A stretch of 64,000 nucleotides of DNA from Natrinema sp. SYSU A 869 (GTDB lineage Archaea; Halobacteriota; Halobacteria; Halobacteriales; Natrialbaceae), in NCBI RefSeq assembly GCF_019879105.1, contig NZ_CP082249.1, positions 1,302,001 to 1,366,000 of the forward strand, in the 5' to 3' direction. The first letter of the stretch is position 1. Every line of letters begins with the position of its first letter. The translations under genes and the position numbers were made by a program. Of this stretch, positions 45,786 through 54,960 are shown piece by piece. The notes beneath the pieces are model-generated. The model saw only the letters and a list, made by a program, of their open reading frames with translations. It did no database searches and was not told where the DNA came from.

Positions 45786-46112
45786 TCAGGGGCCGTATTC
45801 CTTCCGGTGTTCTCGGTAGAGAATGGCGAGGAAGGCCCCGAGCGGAAAGAGTCCGATAATGACGAGTAACAGCCCGACAACGACGGTTCCGGGCAGTTGA
45901 ACGCTCGCGACGAAGTAGGCCATGACTGCGATCGCGGCCGCGATCAACAGCGCCACGCTCGAGACCACGAGGCCAAAGCTCAGCTTTCGGAACTGCCACG
46001 TGAGGTTCTCCGAGCGGTTCAGCAATCGAATCAGGACGACGACCGGCGGAATCGTCAGGGCGATCAGTTGCAGGAGCATCAGTGCGACGTCAGTACTGGC
46101 AGTCGTTGACAT
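45786..46112 (-). CDS. small membrane protein, about three TM helices, 108 aa
   Basis: Hydrophobic segments lie at about residues 8-30 (DVALMLLQLIALTIPPVVVL), 44-70 (KLSFGLVVSSVALLIAAAIAV) and 75-97 (TVVVGLLLVIIGLFPLGAFL). The C-terminus is short and charged (YREHRKEYGP). No motif for heme or copper binding is visible. The gene lies just downstream of the oxidase-type gene on the same strand, so it may encode a small accessory subunit (inference). The start at 46112 is the ATG immediately before the first helix. Confidence 0.65.
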   Translation of the reverse strand: MSTTASTDVALMLLQLIALTIPPVVVLIRLLNRSENLTWQFRKLSFGLVVSSVALLIAAAIAVMAYFVASVQLPGTVVVGLLLVIIGLFPLGAFLAILYREHRKEYGP

Positions 46113-46299
46113 GGTTTGACTTTGGGTGCTACGTAGGTGGTCGGATCGCGCGCAACTGCGACAATCAGTGGGCAATACGACTGAGTACGGTCGGCTCTCG
46201 GTGCGATCGAGACGGTCAGCCGTCGATTCGGCTGGTCGATAGTCGGATTCCGTCCACCGGCCGCGCGGGCGGCGAACCCGGCCGTGTCGGAAGCCGGCT

Positions 46300-47841
46300 C
46301 TACCGCCATTCGCGCGTGTGAGAAGGGGCACCCTCGAGGTCCCACGGATCGTCGGGGGCCGGTTCGCCGACCCACAGCGACCGGCCGAGGGCCAAGAGGA
46401 AGACAAGTTGGCCGGCGGCGATGACGTACGCGCCGACGGTCGCGAGTTGGTGGAGGGGCGCGTACGCCGCTGGATAGGTCGCGACGCGCCGGGGGAGCTG
46501 TGCGAGCCCGACGAGCAGGAGCGCACCGAAGGTCACGGCGACGCCGACGACCGTGAGCCAGCCGTGTAAGCGGGCGAGCCCCGGCTCGAGCCGGCGACCG
46601 GTCAGGAGCGGGAACCAGTAGTACGCGCCGGCGACGAGCGCGAGCCCGACGAAGCCGGCGAGCAGCAGGTGGAAGTGGGCGACGACGTAGTAGGTCCCGG
46701 TGTAGCGGATGTTGATCGGCACGGCGGCGAGGAAGACACCGGTGACGCCGCCGACGACGAAGAAGCCGACGGCGGCGAGGGTCGCGAGCATGGGGGCAGT
46801 GTATCGAATTGAGCCGCCCCACAGCGTCACGAGCCAGGTACAGAGTTTCGCCGAACTCGGCAGGGCCACCGCCAGCGTGGAGAGCATGAAGACCGTCCGA
46901 ACGGATGGGCTCATCCCTGTCACGAACAGGTGGTGACCCCAGACGGTGAACGAGACGACGCCGATCGCGAGCGTCGAGTACACCGACGATCGACGGCCGA
47001 ACAGCCGCCGCCCGGCGAAGCGTGGCAGAACGTGGCTGACGATTCCCATCGGCGGCAGTACCAGCACGTACACCAGCGGATGGGCGAAAAACCAGAACAG
47101 GTGTTGCCAGCCCAGCGGCCCGCCACCGCCGACGACGAACGCGGTTCCGAGCGACCGGTCGGCGAGTAACAGCGCGACTGTCACGGCTAGCACCGGGAAC
47201 GCGACCACTGCCATCGCGCTGGCCGTCAGTACCGTCCAGGTGAACGTATCGACGTCGAGCCACCGGATCCCGCGACACTGCAGGACCGTGACGGCGAGGT
47301 TCCCCGCCGTCACCGCGGTCCCGACCGCGACGAGCAGGAGGCCGACGAGCAGCGCGTCGACCGCGGGATTAAGTGACAGAACGCTTAGCGGCGGGTACAG
47401 CGTCCATCCGCTCGCGACCGGCTCGAGCCCCGCCAATCCGAGAATGCCGCCGATGGTACCCGCTCGAATCGCCAGCGCCGCCGGTACCTGCAGCCAGAAC
47501 GCCCAGACACCGAGCATCGGAAACGCGGTCCCCTCGGCCTTGATCAGCGGCGGGACGGCGGCGTACGCGAACCCCCAGATCGCCGGCAGTACGAACAGGA
47601 ACAGCATCGTCAGCCCATGGGTCGTGAAGAACGCGTTGTAGGTCTCAGCCGTCCAGCGGTCTAGTCCCGGCGTGACGAGTGCCGTTCGGAGGAACAGGGC
47701 GTCGAGCCCACCCCACAACCCCATCACCAGCGCGAACACGAGGTGCCAGCGGGCGATCCGCCGATGATCGACGCTCGAGAGGCCCGCAAGCGAGCCGCTC
47801 GCCTCCTCGAGTGCGCGTCTGGGCGTGGACGATCGCGTCAT
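46300..47841 (-). CDS. divergent heme-copper oxidase subunit I, 513 aa
   Basis: This 12-helix membrane protein has the metal ligands of cytochrome c oxidase subunit I. The low-spin heme histidine is in TTHGLTMLFLFVLP (near residue 74). AHPLVYVLVLPPMGIVSH gives the first CuB histidine and the cross-linked tyrosine. HHLFVTGMS gives the CuB His pair, and YYVVAHFHLLLAGF gives the heme ligands. The proton-channel glutamate of HPEVY is leucine, and the HDTYY segment reads YTGTYY. A K-channel-like lysine remains in PSSAKLCTWL. No subunit II or III gene is nearby. It overlaps the MFS-like gene by 4 nt. It may be an oxidase, NO reductase-like, or other redox protein. Confidence 0.88.
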   Translation of the reverse strand: MTRSSTPRRALEEASGSLAGLSSVDHRRIARWHLVFALVMGLWGGLDALFLRTALVTPGLDRWTAETYNAFFTTHGLTMLFLFVLPAIWGFAYAAVPPLIKAEGTAFPMLGVWAFWLQVPAALAIRAGTIGGILGLAGLEPVASGWTLYPPLSVLSLNPAVDALLVGLLLVAVGTAVTAGNLAVTVLQCRGIRWLDVDTFTWTVLTASAMAVVAFPVLAVTVALLLADRSLGTAFVVGGGGPLGWQHLFWFFAHPLVYVLVLPPMGIVSHVLPRFAGRRLFGRRSSVYSTLAIGVVSFTVWGHHLFVTGMSPSVRTVFMLSTLAVALPSSAKLCTWLVTLWGGSIRYTAPMLATLAAVGFFVVGGVTGVFLAAVPINIRYTGTYYVVAHFHLLLAGFVGLALVAGAYYWFPLLTGRRLEPGLARLHGWLTVVGVAVTFGALLLVGLAQLPRRVATYPAAYAPLHQLATVGAYVIAAGQLVFLLALGRSLWVGEPAPDDPWDLEGAPSHTREWR

Positions 47842-49208
47842 CGGTCCCGTCCGAACGAGAACGCGCGACCCAGTTCACGGACGCCGAGCAGGCCGACCGT
47901 CGACGCAAAGGTGAACGCTACGAGGGGATTGATCGCGTACAGCAGCCCACCGACCAGCGGCGCGGGGACGACGGCAATTCGAACCGCCGTCCGGATTTCG
48001 TCAGGGAGCCGCGGGCCGGGGATCGGTGCCGCTTGAGCGCTCGTGCCGACGGTCGGTCGGAGCGGCTCGATCGCGGTGCGACAGCCGAGCAACCCGAACA
48101 GAACGGCGACGACGCCGGCGCTGGCCGGTGCCGCCACGAGCGCTATCGGGAGCAGCGAGACGACCGCGAGGCCAACAGCGAGGAGTGCTCGACGGTCGAC
48201 GCGTGCGGCGAGCGCCGGGAACGAAACCGCGCCGGCGATTGCGCCAACGCCCTCCGCGAGGACGAACAGCCCGAAGACGGCGGCTGGCGCGAGCGAGAGT
48301 CCGCCGATTGAGAGGACGATCGATCGGTACTCGACGACCAGCAGGACCAGAAACGGCGCAATTCCGGCGATTGCAACCCGAACGAGCGCGTCGCCGATGA
48401 CAGCCCATCGACGGCGGTCTGGTAACCGCGAGACGGCGCGCCGGACGACCTCGAGCGACGGATCGTCGTCCGTCGCTGCGCCGTCCGCTCGCCCCTCGCT
48501 CTCCGATCGGTCACCGAGGAGCAGCGATCGATCGCCGAGGGTTCCGCGCGCGACCGCGCCAACGACCGCGACCGCGGCACCGGTGGCAGCGACGAGCGCG
48601 AAGCCCGCATGGACGGTGTCGACGCTCGCGACGGCCGTCGTGGCGAACACCGCTGCAGCGACGACGCCGAGCGCTCCGAGGACGATGTGCGTCCGCCGGT
48701 CGGGAACGACCGCTCGCCGGTTCGATCGATCGGGGTCATCGTCGGCGGCGTTCGAGGGTGGTGGCGTCGCGCGGCTATCGGTGGGCCACAGCTCCCGAGT
48801 AGGACCGCGAACGTGCCACACCTGAAGGAGCACGATACCGACCGTGAGCCAGCCGAGCGCCGACAGGGGGGTCCCCAGCAGCGAATCGATCGTGGGCGCG
48901 CCCGCCCAGGCGAGCAGGCCGACCGCGGCGAGCAGTGCTGACAGCACCGCGACCGCCGCCGTTTCGAGGCCTGACGTCGCGTCGCTATCGATCGAGCCGC
49001 TCGAGTATTCGGAGACGGCGACGGTCAGTCCGAGGCCGAGACTCACCAGAGAGCCGACGACGATTGGCCCGTAGCCGAGCGCGGACAGGAACTCGGGGAG
49101 GTAGCGTTCGGCCAGCCGAACCAGCCCGTGTGTCGACACGAGCGTGGCGAGGCAGATGAGTCGGACTGGATCGCTCCGTTCGACGGTATCTATCGATCGT
49201 GGGGTCAT
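47838..49208 (-). CDS. MFS-like membrane transporter, 456 aa
   Basis: About 10-12 hydrophobic segments are seen, beginning with LICLATLVSTHGLVRLAERY then FLSALGYGPIVVGSLVSLGL. A large charged cytoplasmic loop (about 150-290) separates two halves, as in MFS proteins. The GYGPIVVGSLVSLGLGL segment resembles MFS helix 2, but the usual RxGRR loop is weak. Substrate unknown. Its stop overlaps the oxidase start by 4 nt (47838-47841), so the two proteins are made together. The start at 49208 is the only suitable ATG before the first helix; sequence further upstream looks non-coding. Confidence 0.7.
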   Translation of the reverse strand: MTPRSIDTVERSDPVRLICLATLVSTHGLVRLAERYLPEFLSALGYGPIVVGSLVSLGLGLTVAVSEYSSGSIDSDATSGLETAAVAVLSALLAAVGLLAWAGAPTIDSLLGTPLSALGWLTVGIVLLQVWHVRGPTRELWPTDSRATPPPSNAADDDPDRSNRRAVVPDRRTHIVLGALGVVAAAVFATTAVASVDTVHAGFALVAATGAAVAVVGAVARGTLGDRSLLLGDRSESEGRADGAATDDDPSLEVVRRAVSRLPDRRRWAVIGDALVRVAIAGIAPFLVLLVVEYRSIVLSIGGLSLAPAAVFGLFVLAEGVGAIAGAVSFPALAARVDRRALLAVGLAVVSLLPIALVAAPASAGVVAVLFGLLGCRTAIEPLRPTVGTSAQAAPIPGPRLPDEIRTAVRIAVVPAPLVGGLLYAINPLVAFTFASTVGLLGVRELGRAFSFGRDR

Positions 49209-49414
49209 GGGTACTTGGAACAGGGAATCGGCTGGAGTTGCGGGCGTCTCGAGTCGTCGGTTGGCGGCTGTAATGCGGTCGCCGCGAGTCGTGGGAAGCG
49301 ACGTCTGCAGGAGTGCCCGCGCGGCGACGCATCGCGGGTGATTGCTGTCTTCGGACAGCCACCGCTGGATGGACGGATGGGACGTGATGAGAGTCGGGCT
49401 TGACCGGCGCAAAA

Positions 49415-50917
49415 TCACTTCAGCCCGCGGTCCTCGAGCGCGTAGGCGATCCGCTCGAGGGCCTTGTGGGCGTGATAGAGGACGCCGGCGACGTGGGGTG
49501 CGAGCCGGTTACCGAGTCGGGCACGCTGGTCCGGCTCGAGGGCAACGTAGACCTGCACCGCGAGGATCGGGACGGTGACGGCGTTGAGGAGGGCCGTGTA
49601 CGTCCCGGGGACGGTGCCGCCGGCTGCGCTCACGGGCGGGATGAGCCCGAGCCCGCCGAACAGCAGTTGGACGGCGAGACCGGCAGTCACTGCTGCGAGG
49701 AAGAACGCAACGAAGATCACGGCAGCCATCCGGGCCCCGTAGTAGCGGCGATAGGCCTGAACCAGCGGGAGGATCAGCAGGTCCGCGAAGATGAACGCGA
49801 GGACGCCGCCAAAGGAGACGCCGTTCTGCCAGAGGACGACCCCGAAGGGGACGTTCCCGACCGAACAGAGGAAGGTGACGACGCCGACGACAGCACCCAG
49901 GATGACGTTCGAGACGAGCCAAACGACGCTGCCCTCGGCACCGACGCCGAAGACGGCTGTCCACCAAGCGTTCGGCACCAGCGCGGCCAGCAGGCCGGCG
50001 ATGAGAAAGCCCAGCAGGATGTCCCGCCAGAGCATGTCCCACTCGCGGATCGTATTCGCGGCCGCCGCCTGCCAGCGGTCGCCCGAGAGAAGTTCGGGAC
50101 CGGCGGTGACTGCCTCTCGGTCAGTCGCCGGATCGTACGCGCCCCGACAGCCCTCACAGCAGAAGTACCGCCGTTCGCCATCGACCTCCCGTACGATCGT
50201 GTCCTCGTCGGCCGGATCCGCACGCATGCCACAGGTGGCACACTCGGTCTCCTCGAGCGCCCGGGCGTGCTCTCGTGCGCGTTCGATCCACGCCTCGGGG
50301 ACGAACCGACGGTAGACGATCGCGAGGACGATGATCGCCACGAGGCCGCCGACGATCTCGGCGACGGCGAACTGCCAGCCCAGCAGGAGCAGAACGACCA
50401 AGGCGAGTTCCAGCACGAGATCCGTACTCGCGAACTGGAACGCACCCAGGCTGGCCGCGGCCGAGGCACCCTTCGTGAACAGCGACCGGGTCATCGAGAC
50501 TGCCGAGAACGAGCAGCTCGAGGACGACGCGCCGAAGAACGAGCCGTAGGCGACGGCTCGCCAGCTGTCGTCGCCGAGGTAGCCAGTGATCTGGTCCTCG
50601 GAGAGGAACTCTTGGATCGCGCCGGAGAGCGTGAAGCCGAGCACGAGCGCCCACCACGTCTCCCAGGCCATCTCGAACGCGATGATCGTGCCCTCGACGA
50701 TGGCCAGCAAGAACGCACCGAACAGTCCGACGAGCCGGGCTGCGAGATCGAGTCCGCCGTCGTTCGGGACGACGATCCCGGTGCTAGCTAGCTGCCCTCC
50801 GATCGAGACCGGACGGCCCTGTCCGTGCTCGATCACCGTCAGGGCCAGCGAGGCGAGCGGTCGTCCCTGTAGCGCGAGGCTGGACGCGTCGGTCATGGGG
50901 TGGAACGCTGAGAGCAT
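49415..50917 (-). CDS. two-half permease (DUF318/ArsP-like) with inserted metal-binding TRASH/YHS-like domain, about 500 aa
   Basis: The first half has GFTLSGAIQEFLSEDQITGY, GDDSWRAVAYGSFFGASSSS and SCSFSAVSMTRSLFTKGASA, typical of DUF318 permeases. The second half repeats the pattern with FLIAGLLAALVPNAWW and FLCSVGNVPFGVVLWQNGVS. Between them lies a domain with ECATCGMRAD and RRYFCCEGCRGAYDP: paired cysteines resembling heavy-metal TRASH/YHS modules. Relatives export arsenicals or are linked to copper and mercury, so metal or metalloid transport is likely but not proven. Starts at 50917 and 50896 are both possible. The TATA box at 51074-51087 implies a leader of about 140 nt. Confidence 0.82.
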   Translation of the reverse strand: MLSAFHPMTDASSLALQGRPLASLALTVIEHGQGRPVSIGGQLASTGIVVPNDGGLDLAARLVGLFGAFLLAIVEGTIIAFEMAWETWWALVLGFTLSGAIQEFLSEDQITGYLGDDSWRAVAYGSFFGASSSSCSFSAVSMTRSLFTKGASAAASLGAFQFASTDLVLELALVVLLLLGWQFAVAEIVGGLVAIIVLAIVYRRFVPEAWIERAREHARALEETECATCGMRADPADEDTIVREVDGERRYFCCEGCRGAYDPATDREAVTAGPELLSGDRWQAAAANTIREWDMLWRDILLGFLIAGLLAALVPNAWWTAVFGVGAEGSVVWLVSNVILGAVVGVVTFLCSVGNVPFGVVLWQNGVSFGGVLAFIFADLLILPLVQAYRRYYGARMAAVIFVAFFLAAVTAGLAVQLLFGGLGLIPPVSAAGGTVPGTYTALLNAVTVPILAVQVYVALEPDQRARLGNRLAPHVAGVLYHAHKALERIAYALEDRGLK

Positions 50918-51073
50918 AGTGGGAGCGCGAAGTGATCGTCGAGGACCGAAGGAAGCGGGGCGTCCGACCACGGCCGTCGATCGGACAGTGGCGGCTATGC
51001 TGTCGGGCCGGGAGATCATCCGCGCCGGGGGCGCGTCGTCCGGGCCAGCCAACAGTCATAACCAATAGTCTGT

Positions 51074-51087
51074 ACCCTATAAAATAG
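51074..51087 (-). promoter_or_regulatory. TATA-like box of the permease gene
   Basis: CCTATTTTATAGGG on the minus strand is a strong AT-rich element about 160 nt before the permease start, implying a long leader (or an upstream start I could not support). Confidence 0.4.
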
Positions 51088-51168
51088 GCGAAACCTAGAG
51101 GATGTGGACCGAGTGAGCGACGAGTCGGGGCCGCTTCGTTCACGAGCCGCGGCTCGCCGAATCGGTCT

Positions 51169-51612
51169 TCAGCGGGTCAACAACCCGATCGCACGGTGGC
51201 GATTGTAGAGGTAGGCGATACAGACCGCCACGGTCGACAGGAGAAATGCGAAGACGGCGATCGCAATCGCGATTCCGAATCCGGCCGCCAGCCCGGAGAG
51301 CACACCGAGAAGCAGCGGTGCAGCGACCGCTGCCCCGACGTAGATCTGCCGGTCAGGCGACCATGTGTCGGTTTCGTCCGCGACAAATTCGACGTCGCGC
51401 CAAATCGCGGGGAGCGTGACGGCTCCCGCGGCGGCGATGGCGATCAGGAGAGCGACGCTCCCCAGGCTCGAGGCCAGCACCGAGCCACCGCCGGTGAGGC
51501 GAGCGAGCGAGACGATCCCGAGCAGACTCAGGACGGGATAGCCGATTAGGACGTACCAATACCACGGCGCGCGATCGGTCGGATCGACGGCTGTGAGATC
51601 ACCGCGTGACAT
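51169..51612 (-). CDS. small four-helix membrane protein, 147 aa
   Basis: Four hydrophobic segments are visible: WYWYVLIGYPVLSLLGIVSL, SVLASSLGSVALLIAIAAAG, IYVGAAVAAPLLLGVLSGLA and AIAVFAFLLSTVAVCIAYLY. Two acidic or charged loops lie between them. No motif is recognised. It lies upstream of the permease gene on the same strand, with about 250 nt between them, and divergent from the zinc-ribbon gene at 51823. The start at 51612 (MSRGDLTAVD) is chosen because the TATA-like ATTATATT near 51661-51668 leaves room for a short leader; Met at 51660 is the alternative. Confidence 0.65.
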   Translation of the reverse strand: MSRGDLTAVDPTDRAPWYWYVLIGYPVLSLLGIVSLARLTGGGSVLASSLGSVALLIAIAAAGAVTLPAIWRDVEFVADETDTWSPDRQIYVGAAVAAPLLLGVLSGLAAGFGIAIAIAVFAFLLSTVAVCIAYLYNRHRAIGLLTR

Positions 51613-51822
51613 GACGCATCCGCCGTATGGACTGCCCCTTGATAAGGTGTCTAGATTCATAATATAATCGCACAAAATAACCGAGAAATACGCCTATAGC
51701 AAGCAATGGGTCCGGATCTTTATTCTAAATACTCTCAGTATTGTGTCACCTTATGGCGCTGGCACCGCTATCCCGGTGTACCCGGTCGGACCGCGCTGAC
51801 GGTTCGATCGACCCCCAGACAA

Positions 51823-52389
51823 ATGATCGGTGAACACGCATTCTGTCCGACCAGCGGTGCATCTCTCTCACGAGAGGTTCACTATGACGAACGCGGCCGT
51901 CCGGAACGCGTTCCACAGTCCGACGACCTCTCGCCGAACGCATCCCTCGACGCCCCGCTCACGATGGGGAAACGTCGTTCCTCGAGGCGCGCGCTCACGA
52001 CATACTTCCGGCGGTGTCACCGCCGACACGCCGACGCGAACGACGACCTCTACTGTCACGCCGCGCTCTTGCTCGCCCGACTCAAACGAGCGGCGACGGG
52101 TTGCCAGGAGCGCGACGTCATCGTCTGGTACGCGCTGGGCGAACGGCTGGCCCGCGACGGATTCAGCGTGACCTGGATGACATCCCACGCCGAACCGCGG
52201 TGTCCGGAGTGTGGCGGCCGGTTGACGTACGTCGCGGGGCCCGACGGACCGATCGGTCACTGTGGCGGCTCGTGCCACGGGACCCGTGACGATCGGCTCA
52301 CAACGATCCGGGAGACCGTCTGCTCGCTGTTCGCGCGAACCTTCCCCGACGATCCGACCCCAGACTCCGATGCACTCACACTACTGTGA
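51823..52389 (+). CDS. zinc-ribbon protein, 188 aa
   Basis: Cysteines occur as FCPTSG near the start and as PRCPECGGRLTYVAGP with CGGSCHG near residues 127-153, enough for one zinc ribbon. The middle is helical (ALTTYFRRCHRRHADANDDL, RDVIVWYALGERLARDG) and might bind nucleic acid. It resembles small haloarchaeal Zn proteins of unknown function. The start at 51823 (MIGEHAFCPTSG) fits the first cysteine motif; the frame is open to 51706. It lies immediately upstream of the DUF389 gene on the same strand and may be co-transcribed. Confidence 0.65.
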   Translation: MIGEHAFCPTSGASLSREVHYDERGRPERVPQSDDLSPNASLDAPLTMGKRRSSRRALTTYFRRCHRRHADANDDLYCHAALLLARLKRAATGCQERDVIVWYALGERLARDGFSVTWMTSHAEPRCPECGGRLTYVAGPDGPIGHCGGSCHGTRDDRLTTIRETVCSLFARTFPDDPTPDSDALTLL

Positions 52390-52439
52390 TCGACCGCGAC
52401 GGGTATCGCCGGTCTACCCTTGCAACGGGAACGTCGAAT

Positions 52440-53453
52440 ATGCGACTCCTGACGGTTCTCACCGCCTCGCAGTCGAACACCGACGAGGTCACGGCCATCA
52501 TCGAGCGCCACGATCTCGAGTACAGTCTCACCGACCACACGGACGGCGAATGCAGGACGATCACCGTCCCTGCTCCCGCACACGCGGTCGAACCGCTGGA
52601 GGACGATCTGGCAACGGTCACTGGCGACGTCACTGTTGTCGTCGAGGAACCGATGGCGATCGTCGGGAGCGACTGGGACGACTCACCGCTCGACCGGCGA
52701 CGCGAGTGGCTCTCGTTCGAACGCATCTCGCGGAGCGAGCTGCGATCGAAGGCCCAGTCGCAGTTGCCATCATTCGTCATCTTCGCTGCGATGACGGCGA
52801 TCAGTGGCGTCGTCGCCACGACCGGCGTCCTGCTGGATTCGCTGGCGGTCCTGGTCGGCGCGATGGTGATCGCACCCCTCCTGGGGCCGGCGATGGCCTC
52901 GAGCGCCGCAACTGTCCTCGACGAGCGCCGGCTGTTCGTCCGCGGGGTCAAGCTCCAGCTCGTCGGGATCGGCGTCGCCATGACGAGCTCCCTCGCCTTC
53001 GCGGCGTTCGCGCGGACATCAGCGGTTATCACGGCCGCGGTCGACCTCCAGGCGAGCCTCGGACTCGGCAGCCACGGCCTGCCGCCGTCGCTGCTCGTGA
53101 CCGTCGCGGTCTGCTCGGGCATCGCCGCGGGACTCGGGATGGCGACCACCGGCATCACGGATCTCATCGGCGTGATGATCGCGGCCGCGATCATGCCCCC
53201 AATCGGCGTCGTCGGTGTCGGCGTCGCCTGGACCGAACCCACGGCAGTCCTCGGCTCGCTCGTCGTCGTCGCGGTCAACGTCATCGCGATCAACGTCGGC
53301 GCGATCGCGACCCTGTGGACCGTGGGCTTTCACCCTTCGGACCGCTCGCGCATCCGAACGACCAGAGGTGCCATCCTCCGGCGAGTCGTCCTGCTGACGG
53401 CGCTGCTACTGGTCGCGATTCGACTCCTCGAGGTCGTCTCCGACGGCCTCTGA
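52440..53453 (+). CDS. DUF389 (TIGR00341-type) membrane protein, 337 aa
   Basis: An N-terminal cytosolic domain of about 130 residues (RLLTVLTASQSNTDEVTAII) precedes about six hydrophobic helices with AVLVGAMVIAPLLGPAMASS, GIAAGLGMATTGITDLIGVM and AAAIMPPIGVVGVGVAWTEP. The paired LVGAMVIAPLLGP and AAAIMPPIGVVG motifs are the hallmark of DUF389. The family's role is unknown, though some members are annotated as transporters. An in-frame GTG at 52386 overlaps the previous gene; ATG 52440 fits the family start. It is followed after 22 nt by the next membrane-protein gene. Confidence 0.85.
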   Translation: MRLLTVLTASQSNTDEVTAIIERHDLEYSLTDHTDGECRTITVPAPAHAVEPLEDDLATVTGDVTVVVEEPMAIVGSDWDDSPLDRRREWLSFERISRSELRSKAQSQLPSFVIFAAMTAISGVVATTGVLLDSLAVLVGAMVIAPLLGPAMASSAATVLDERRLFVRGVKLQLVGIGVAMTSSLAFAAFARTSAVITAAVDLQASLGLGSHGLPPSLLVTVAVCSGIAAGLGMATTGITDLIGVMIAAAIMPPIGVVGVGVAWTEPTAVLGSLVVVAVNVIAINVGAIATLWTVGFHPSDRSRIRTTRGAILRRVVLLTALLLVAIRLLEVVSDGL

Positions 53454-53475
53454 CCCATTCCGACACTCAACACTC

Positions 53476-54960
53476 ATGACTGACGACCCCCCACAGTCCG
53501 ATTCCGAACACGGTCACGATTCGTCCCCACCTCCCGAGGCAGGAACTACCCCCGGTTCCGAGGCGGCCGGAGAATCCGGCCGCTCGAGCGATGACTCCGA
53601 CGACCGAGCCAAACGGACCGATAGCGGTCCCTCGAGCGTCACCGAGAACGCCGGTACCGATGTCCCCAGTGACGGCGACGACCGCATTGGTGACGGCCGC
53701 GATAGCGACGACCACGATACCGAGAACGAGTCCTCGCTCGGTCTCTCCCTCGTCGGCTACGTGCTCCGATTGACGGCCGCCGCGCTGGTGGTCAGCGGCC
53801 GCCTCCTCTGGACCGGCGTCCGGATTGGTTTCCAGTACGTCACCGACACGCCGTCGCGTCGCCGGGGCCAGCGATGGCTCCTGCTCGAGGGTGATCGGCG
53901 GGTTATCGTCGGCGGATTCGTCGCCGGCATCTTCGCCATCGCACTCCTCCTCGGCGTGAGCGACGTCATCGGCGTCCGGGAGAGCCGGTTCGTCACGACG
54001 ATGTTCAGTACGATGATCGCGGGGCTGTTCTCGTTCATCCCGATCGTCGTCGCGGTCAACCAATTGATCATCTCCCGGCTGTTCGGGACGCCCGATCGAC
54101 TCACCGACCGCATCGACGGCGTTCAGGAGTTTCGCAGCCGCGTCGAGACCCAGACCGAGGGCGACGGCGTCAGCCCAACCGATCCCGCCCCCTTCCTCGC
54201 TCGGCTTGCCGGTACGCTCGGAAGCCGCGCCGACGAACTCGCGACCGAGTGCGGGGACGCGGATCGGCCGACAGACGACAGTAACGAGCGCAGTCGAACG
54301 GGCGTCGATCGGCCCGACGAGACACCGATTTCCGCCCTCGAGTCGATCTGTGGCTTCGCCGCGCGAACCCGCGAGCACACCCGCGACCTCTCCGCGCGGC
54401 TCACCGGCGAGACGACGTCGGTGTTCGCCGTCGTGCTCCCGACAATCGACCACGACTACGCCGGCGCTGCGAACGAGGCGCGACGGCTCGAGCAGCGGTT
54501 CGACGAGCAGCTATCGGGTCGAGCGGCGTCGCTGCTCTCGGAACTCCGGGAACTGTTCGTCACTGCGGACGCGACGCGACAGTACTTCACGACGATCTAC
54601 CTCCAGCGCGAACTCGCGCGACTATCGCGGCTGATCACCTACAGCGGCACCGCCGCGATCTTGCTCTCGACGCTGGTCATTATGATCTACGCGAGCGGCT
54701 ACCCGCCGGTCGCCTTCGAGGGGTGGCTGCTCGTGCTCGTGAGCCTCGCGCTCGCGGTCGCGTTCAGCCCGCTCGCGGTGCTGTTCGCGTACGTCGTTCG
54801 TATCTCGGCGATCCTCAAACGGACCTCCGCACCGGGTGCATTCACGCCGCCGGGTGAGTACCACCGGACGAACGACGCGCGAGGCACGGTCCGACGGGCC
54901 GATTCCGATCGACCGAACCGGACGAACGACGCCGAATCTCCGGCGCGTGACGACGAATGA
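53476..54960 (+). CDS. acidic multi-span membrane protein, 494 aa
   Basis: Residues 1-85 are acidic and disordered. A first hydrophobic pair lies at about 145-168 (RVIVGGFVAGIFAIALLLGV) and 177-200 (FSTMIAGLFSFIPIVVAVNQ). A charged cytoplasmic region of about 200 residues follows, with several alpha-helices. Two C-terminal helices follow (LITYSGTAAILLSTLVIMIY, GWLLVLVSLALAVAFSPLAV). Another hydrophobic segment near 90-110 may be a further span. I recognise no family. It overlaps the beta-propeller lipoprotein gene by 4 nt and follows DUF389, so the three form one unit. Confidence 0.75.
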   Translation: MTDDPPQSDSEHGHDSSPPPEAGTTPGSEAAGESGRSSDDSDDRAKRTDSGPSSVTENAGTDVPSDGDDRIGDGRDSDDHDTENESSLGLSLVGYVLRLTAAALVVSGRLLWTGVRIGFQYVTDTPSRRRGQRWLLLEGDRRVIVGGFVAGIFAIALLLGVSDVIGVRESRFVTTMFSTMIAGLFSFIPIVVAVNQLIISRLFGTPDRLTDRIDGVQEFRSRVETQTEGDGVSPTDPAPFLARLAGTLGSRADELATECGDADRPTDDSNERSRTGVDRPDETPISALESICGFAARTREHTRDLSARLTGETTSVFAVVLPTIDHDYAGAANEARRLEQRFDEQLSGRAASLLSELRELFVTADATRQYFTTIYLQRELARLSRLITYSGTAAILLSTLVIMIYASGYPPVAFEGWLLVLVSLALAVAFSPLAVLFAYVVRISAILKRTSAPGAFTPPGEYHRTNDARGTVRRADSDRPNRTNDAESPARDDE

